This document shows, in pieces, positions 8,693 through 13,441 of a stretch of DNA of 13,441 nucleotides. Under the pieces are notes generated by a model that was given only the letters and a program-made list of their open reading frames with translations, had not been told where the DNA came from and made no database searches. The translations under genes were made by a program, and so were the position numbers. Source of the DNA: Ichthyophonus hoferi. Its lineage: Eukaryota > Opisthokonta > Ichthyosporea > Ichthyophonida > Ichthyophonidae. The DNA is taken from positions 48,235 to 61,675 of the forward strand of contig NAOQ01000442.1 of assembly GCA_002751075.1 (NCBI GenBank). Reading direction: 5' to 3'. The first letter of the stretch is position 1; every line of letters starts with the position of its first letter.

Positions 8693-9680
8693 TGTTATAA
8701 GACCATTAACCCGAATGAACACGTGATTTGGCCGAAATCCTTATAACAAGTAGATAATGAAATGATCAGTCTTATATTATCTAATTGAATATTATCCTTA
8801 AAAGGTAAATTGATTCATCACTACATAGTATGTGGTATGTGAGCACTTACATCAATGAGGAAATTAGTTAATTTGCCATCTAAATGAGGGCACAATAGCA
8901 TTTGAATATCGAGGTAAGATTAGACAATTCTAGTGGGTCTCTGTGACCCTTCATGAGTTGTATTAGCCAATAGGAATCTTTACGATCGGTCCCATTTACA
9001 TTAATGAATACAACTATAAGGTGTTAACCGTAATTGACACGGACGACAAAGATCGGGAAAGTATATATGGAAACGGAAATAGTTATTAAAGGCCCCCGCC
9101 ACCCATATATGCGCGGCCCCGGCTGATACGAAATCATTCGTAACACATATAAAAACTTGCATTTGATTATTTAATTAAACAATATCATAATATATACGCA
9201 TATAATCATCGCATTGTTATTATAATATCTAGCTCACCGTTGGCGCTCAAATACAATAATCAGTGTTAATATCTCTCGTTCGTTCAGAAGTCAGAGAACT
9301 GTCTACTAACATTAAATTGTGATAATAGTTACTATTTACATTGTAATATAACACTCCTTACTGATCGGTCTCATTGTGCAATTTCCACATTAGCACCTAA
9401 GCGATTCAAAGCATCGCTTCCCTCTGAATTAGAACAGAGGCATAATTACTACAGCCAAGTTACCTAGAGAGTCGCATACGCGCCTTCTCTAGGATCTCTG
9501 CCACTGCAACTGAGCCTTGAAGACAGATTAGATCAAATAACTATTATCACCGCTAGCCCAGCGAAAACATCTTATTATTATAGTAAACCAATTGAAATTT
9601 TTGAAGCCTGTGGATTTACTAAAACCACCACGGATTCTCATAATGACTTATTATCGCAATTATTATTTCAGGTCTGTGAA
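8693..9680 (+). repeat. Copia-type LTR-like repeat, copy B, with an extra internal segment
   Basis: It starts TGTTATAAGACC. It matches copy C at 8693-9015 and copy A at 8980-9234 (TTACGATCGGTCCCA; CGGAAA...TTATTAAAGG and a GC-rich patch; ACTTGCATTTGATTATTT). Similarity with copy A resumes at about 9560-9680 (AAGCCTGTG...CCACCACGGATT). The roughly 330 bases at 9235-9560 have no counterpart in copy A, so either B gained them or A lost them. The 3' end is not sharply defined. No convincing internal region follows in the plus direction, so this may be a 3' or solo LTR. Old copy. Confidence 0.62.
9399..9493. other. Cluster of three consecutive hairpins
   Basis: Three perfect stems follow one another: AAGCGAT/ATCGCTT (9399-9419, loop 7), CCTCTG/CAGAGG (9421-9440, loop 8) and CCTAGAGA/TCTCTAGG (9463-9493, loop 15). 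They are more GC-rich than the surroundings and lie in the segment of copy B that copy A lacks. They could be a structured RNA or element-specific leader structure. No known RNA family was recognised. Confidence 0.6.
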
Positions 9681-9741
9681 CATAGGGAGACTAAACCAAC
9701 ACAATAAAAACGCCTCTATTATGCTTATTTCTGGTTAGGGT

Positions 9742-9768
9742 ATGACTACCTACACCAAAGGTAGTCAT
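9742..9768. other. Hairpin with 9-bp perfect stem
   Basis: ATGACTACC pairs with GGTAGTCAT around a 9-base loop, followed by TTTTCTTT. It lies just beyond LTR copy B. Role unknown. Confidence 0.6.
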
Positions 9769-9979
9769 TTTTCTTTGCATGGTGGGGAACACTAGTAAAC
9801 AATTTCTTTGGAAATGTCCCCTATACAACTTTGGAGTATTTTTTTGTCCTTCAACCTTGGTAAGCTAAGCGGCAAGTCTTATACCATAAAAACTGATAAT
9901 TTGGAATTATGGTGTAGTCAAATTCATTAGCCTGCAGTCTAATCACAAATTATTCAAATTGGGCTTTTAGTGTTAATGT
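9769..9979. other. AT-rich spacer, nothing recognised
   Basis: No ORF, repeat or RNA gene was recognised between the hairpin and the weak copia pol-like remains. Confidence 0.4.
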
Positions 9980-10640
9980 CAATTCCCATGGCACCTTGGA
10001 TTATTAATTATTTGATCCTTACTATAGTGCAAAAGTGTAAATATAAAGACGGACATCAGCTGGGAAGCAAAGATTGGCAACTTGATAAGTTTGATAAATA
10101 ATCCCGGGCGAGAAGGTTTATTTATGTGATGAAAGATAAAATACAATAGTCAAAATATATTCATCCATGCTAAAAACCTATATACTAGTCAACCAATAAG
10201 GTGTCCTAAAATAACTCACTCAGTTAGTTTGAGTAGCTTAAATTGGCATATAATCCTAAGTGTAATGTCATACTTTATTCTAAGTGCCCATAGTATCTAA
10301 CACTTTAATGAGTGCTTAAAAAAGGTCACTTAGACTAAGGTGGTTATCATAGACTTACACCTTTCTGCTCTTAAAATTCACAATTCTGAGTGGTGTAATA
10401 TGTACATGCTAATATTCAAACTGAAATATAAGCATTTATGCGCATATGACCGAACCTGTTTTCTTAATTAAGTCAACACTGTGAACGTGATTGGGTAAAT
10501 ATCTCGTGTCTTTTAAAAAGATACAAGACGTGATATTTGACACAGGAATGAGCAGTATGGGCCCACTTGGGACCCAGATAGCCCCGATTGACTCTATATA
10601 GTGACTAAGCAGCATTGCCATTATGTAGATATTGAAAGGA
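9980..10640 (-). mobile_element. Probable heavily decayed copia pol remains (RT/RNase H region)
   Basis: On the minus strand near 10215-10320, a stretch reading like SVRYYGHLE and MTLHLGLYANLSYSN recalls the RYLKGT...L.GYSD segment at the start of copia RNase H. A TSGYVF-like stretch follows near 10160-10185. The orientation agrees with the gag/protease fossil at 11830-12800, so both could be parts of one old element interrupted by other sequence. The resemblance is weak, the element is broken throughout, and 10430-10640 is included only because it lies in the expected position. Confidence 0.35.
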
Positions 10641-11395
10641 ATACGAAATTAAGATATTATAATCTAATTTTCACTAATTAAAATATCCAATACAGAATTG
10701 TGCTTCCGAGCATCTTTTATAAGAAAAATATTAAAAAATATTAGCCTAACTTAGAGATACATTTGTAATCTTTTCCAACTTAACTGAAAAATGAAATGAA
10801 TATCAATGGTTCCATTGTTAATTAATAGTCTAGATATTATATTAACATATTAAAAGGGCATTAAGCACTGCCCAGGGTAGTAATAAAGTGTACACCTGTT
10901 ACATAATTGTCCACTTGAAGCAACACCGAGGTCAGGTAAAACGTCGATGTTCATTTGGACACCTTGGTGATAAAATATTTGCATTAAACTTCTGTACCAC
11001 TCCTTCTATCAGTAACAAATTGCATATTGTATTAGACTGACTTGACTAGTTTGGATTATGTTATATTTTTATATATGAGCATATTTATTCTGGGTTTGGT
11101 TTTGCTAATCTATGTATTAGGCAACACAGGTAGACTCTATTGATTACTGTTAGAGCAGAGCCAGACACTGGTCAACTCCTGTGATCTATAATCATTTAGA
11201 TATTTGAGCAAGCCGAATTTAATACTCTGTTAGATATATATAGATGTTGTTATGTTTATCTAGCTGTTCAAAATGTTGAAGATTTTCAATCTAAAATAAC
11301 TTCAATTTAACACGATAATTCAAGTTTAATATCCTGCATCTCTCAGAATATCGGAACTTTGAATGCTTCTTCCAACCTGATAGATTGATTCGTTA
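10641..11395. other. AT-rich region, nothing firm
   Basis: If the flanking copia remains are one element, this is where integrase would lie, but no integrase landmarks were identified with confidence. No gene, RNA or clear repeat was seen. Confidence 0.4.
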
Positions 11396-11399
11396 ATGG

Positions 11400-11735
11400 A
11401 ATATCTGTAAGTTACACTAACAAGATAGCAAAACTAGAATCAAGATATAATAAGAAACGGGTATAAAAGAAAGCAAAGGTCCATAATAAAGGCCCTTGTC
11501 ACAGACATTTGTGACACCCCTAAGGGGTGGGTGTGTGTGTAAAACTTTGCACACATTCTACAAAGAAATAGTGACTTCTAATAGGGTTATGGACCCAGCA
11601 CACTTCCACTGCACAGGCGTGATCTGGATGGTCATAGTTGGAGTTTCCTTTCTAATCCTAATTAAATATAATTAGAAACATGTAATTAATTATTTGTTAT
11701 TAATTAATATCTAAAAACTCAGATACCAATTGATA
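11400..11735 (+). repeat. Probable LTR relative, copy D, with TATA box
   Basis: TATAAAA lies at 11462-11468. It is followed by AATAAAGGCCCTTGTCAC (close to TATTAAAGGCCCCCGCCAC in copy B) and by TTTGTGACAC at 11508-11517, identical to copy A at 1842-1851. An ACTTTGCA element follows, as in A and B. Two small hairpins overlap this core (11498-11515, 11515-11529). The right end, GATACCA-A-TTGATATCA, resembles an LTR end plus tRNA primer site, as at the end of copy A. Boundaries are approximate and the left end is not resolved. Confidence 0.48.
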
Positions 11736-11829
11736 TCACATTATAAAGCTTTTAAATATGTAGAGGTTCAATGCTATATAACTAGTAAATGTTTTTGTGT
11801 AAGACGTCATGAATTATTCAATCAAACAC

Positions 11830-12800
11830 TTATAGAGGCGGTAATACTTCAACAGTATTAATATTTTCTGACTCGGAACTCAAGTCAGGATGTAAAGCAA
11901 GTGTGAGCTGGAGGAAGAATATCTCTTTTTTCCATGTGTAGCCGCGTAGGATAGGAGTGCTTCCTTCAAGTATTGTTATGTCATTGTCAATAAACCTTGT
12001 TGTACATTGTTGTCCACATAAATCTGTAATGGAAAACAAATTGCATTGGATTTCAAGGGCATAGAGAACATCATGGAGTATAATATTTTAATATACACCA
12101 CCAATATGTGATCTTAGGGTAATCATGCCATAGTGAGTAGTATGCATGTTGATTCTGTTAGCTAGGTGGAAGCCAAACACAATTGGAGCAAAGATGATAA
12201 ATGCTTTCCATTGTATACAGATATGGCAAAAGTATCCACTGTCAATGAGGAAACTGCCAATCGGGAAAAGGCTGGATGGTTGATTTTTTTCCTAAGGAGG
12301 ACTGGGCTCTGTTGTTGAAGAGGTATTGAGAGGTACAGTTGTTGTGCTTTTAAGCTCCAAGGAGTAATGTGCTGGTATGTTAATATGTGATGAGTGTGGT
12401 TGACTCGAACAGAATTCATGTTTCAATGGTTGAGTGGTTGGTTTTGCAAGTGATGGTTGGAGTGTAGTGTGTTACCTGTAATGTGAAGAGTGCTGGGTGC
12501 CACTTTTCTGGAAGAAAGGGAATATTTTACCATAGTTAGGACTCTTTTTGTTAAAAAATTACTCAGCAGTGGTATGGGTAACACATGGGTCAGTATGAAG
12601 CTGGCAAGGGTATCTTTTTGGGCACTACATGTGTTCCTTATTTCCGGTATTGACATGAGAAATTGGTCTTTAATTAGTGCACTCATATTCAAGAGTAGTA
12701 GTAGCTTCAGTTCTGGCCACTGTGTTGTATAAGTTGGGCCATGTTGGTTGAGCATAAGTTTGAAGTGTATCTAAGGTTGGTCTGAGATGTGGTTAGGTAA
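11830..12800 (-). mobile_element. Ty1/copia fossil: gag-like end and protease/pre-integrase region
   Basis: On the minus strand, 11830-12039 contains FSITDLCGQQCTTRFIDNDI and ILRGYTWK, matching the copia region after the protease (LLS..QL...GC...F....I....G...L.G). The stretch just upstream recalls the L.DVLY.P motif, and a DSG-H-C-like protease block lies near 12200-12240. Further upstream, 12423-12755 looks like the low-complexity end of gag. No zinc knuckle was identified. Broken several times and old. It has the same orientation as the pol-like remains at 9980-10640. Confidence 0.68.
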
Positions 12801-12959
12801 ATAGGAAAGTAATATAGTGTAGTACTTGGGCAGGTGCAGAAATGGGAAGAGAAGTATTTTCAAGATGGCTAGCTAATCTGCTGTATCGGATTAGAAATTT
12901 GGTTGGTGTTTCCGAGATTCTAAACCAACAACGTCAGGAATGAGCGTGTGACATGAATG

Positions 12960-13441
12960 GGTATATGCTAATATTCTTATTTAAATTTTTTTTGGTTCCT
13001 TCATATCTATACTGATTTCTCTTTCATTTTTGTTTATATTCTCATTATCTGAAAAAAAAATATATATATAGTTTTTATTAATATCTTTTACCCTGCTCAA
13101 CATTGGCTAATATTCTTTTCTGATCTTCTTTTGGTTTCCTCACATCTATTCTGACTCTTTTTTATTTCTATTCATATTTTCATTAGCTGATAGATTTGGT
13201 TTTTATTAATATTTTTTATCCTGCCCCCCAACATATGCTAATATTCTTTTCTGATCTTCTTTTGGCTGCTTCATATCTATTCTGCTTTCTTTTTTGTTTT
13301 TATTCATATTATCATTAGCTGATAGATTTGATTTTATTAATATTTTTTATCCTGCACCCCAACATATGCTAATATTCTTTTCTGATCTTTTTTTGGCTCC
13401 TTCATATCCATTCTGATTTTTCTTTTGTTTCTATTCATATT
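12960..13441. repeat. Tandem (satellite-type) array, monomer about 131 bp, at least 3.5 copies
   Basis: GCTAATATTCT recurs at 12967, 13106, 13237 and 13368, giving spacings of 139, 131 and 131. Each unit carries TTCTGATCTTCTTTTGG, a CTTCATATCTATTCTG-like block, a T-rich tract ending ATTCATATT, TTAGCTGATAGATTT, and TTTTTATCCTGC followed by a run of C then AACAT. The first unit is the most diverged and holds an A-run plus ATATATATA at about 13051-13069. The last two are nearly the same. The array continues past the window. One strand is strongly pyrimidine-rich. No ORF is kept between units. Confidence 0.92.

Noticed and set aside
9742-9780. Hairpin followed by T-rich run, like a bacterial terminator
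   Set aside because: The window is clearly eukaryotic (spliceosomal introns), so a rho-independent terminator makes no sense; kept only as an unexplained hairpin.
12490-12732. 80-codon plus-strand open frame
   Set aside because: Shadow of the minus-strand copia gag/protease fossil.
12960-13441. CRISPR-like repeat array
   Set aside because: Units of 131 bases repeat throughout their length with no unique spacers; this is a satellite-type array in a eukaryote.

Overview
The window comes from an AT-rich eukaryotic nuclear genome. It holds one recognisable host gene, in six exons with GT-AG introns, set among decayed Ty1/copia retrotransposon pieces, LTR-like repeats, microsatellites and a satellite-type tandem array. 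The gene product looks like animal TMEM165, and at least one intron sits where the human gene has one. This suggests an opisthokont, such as an early-branching animal, a unicellular relative of animals or an early-branching fungus. The sequence alone does not decide which.

Layout. 1-1085 (-): copia pol fossil (reverse transcriptase to RNase H and pol end). 1130-1370 (-) and 1488-2106 (+): two LTR-like repeats of one family lying head to head; the second is followed by a primer-binding-site-like stretch and a gag-like start near 2146. 2275-2624: a 171-bp segment present twice in tandem. 2625-3134: 3' flank of the host gene. 3135-7137 (-): GDT1/TMEM165-type Golgi cation/proton exchanger, 286 aa. 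7138-7400: its likely promoter, with a five-codon upstream ORF and several CCAAT boxes. 7401-8692: intergenic, with A-rich runs and a weak copia-protease-like scrap. 8693-9680 (+): a third LTR copy carrying about 330 bases absent from the other two; that extra segment holds three consecutive hairpins. 9980-10640 (-): weak pol-like copia remains. 10641-11395: nothing firm. 11400-11735 (+): a probable fourth, TATA-bearing LTR relative. 11830-12800 (-): copia gag/protease fossil. 12960-13441: tandem array with a monomer of about 131 bp that runs off the window.

Only the GDT1 gene looks functional. Its reading frame is continuous across all six exons, and both signature motifs (EMGDKT and EWGDRS) are present. 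The rest is a nested retrotransposon graveyard. I found no convincing new multi-gene system. The parts most worth a second look are the head-to-head LTR arrangement around the gene, the hairpin cluster at 9399-9493, the 131-bp satellite, and the regulatory details of the GDT1 gene.
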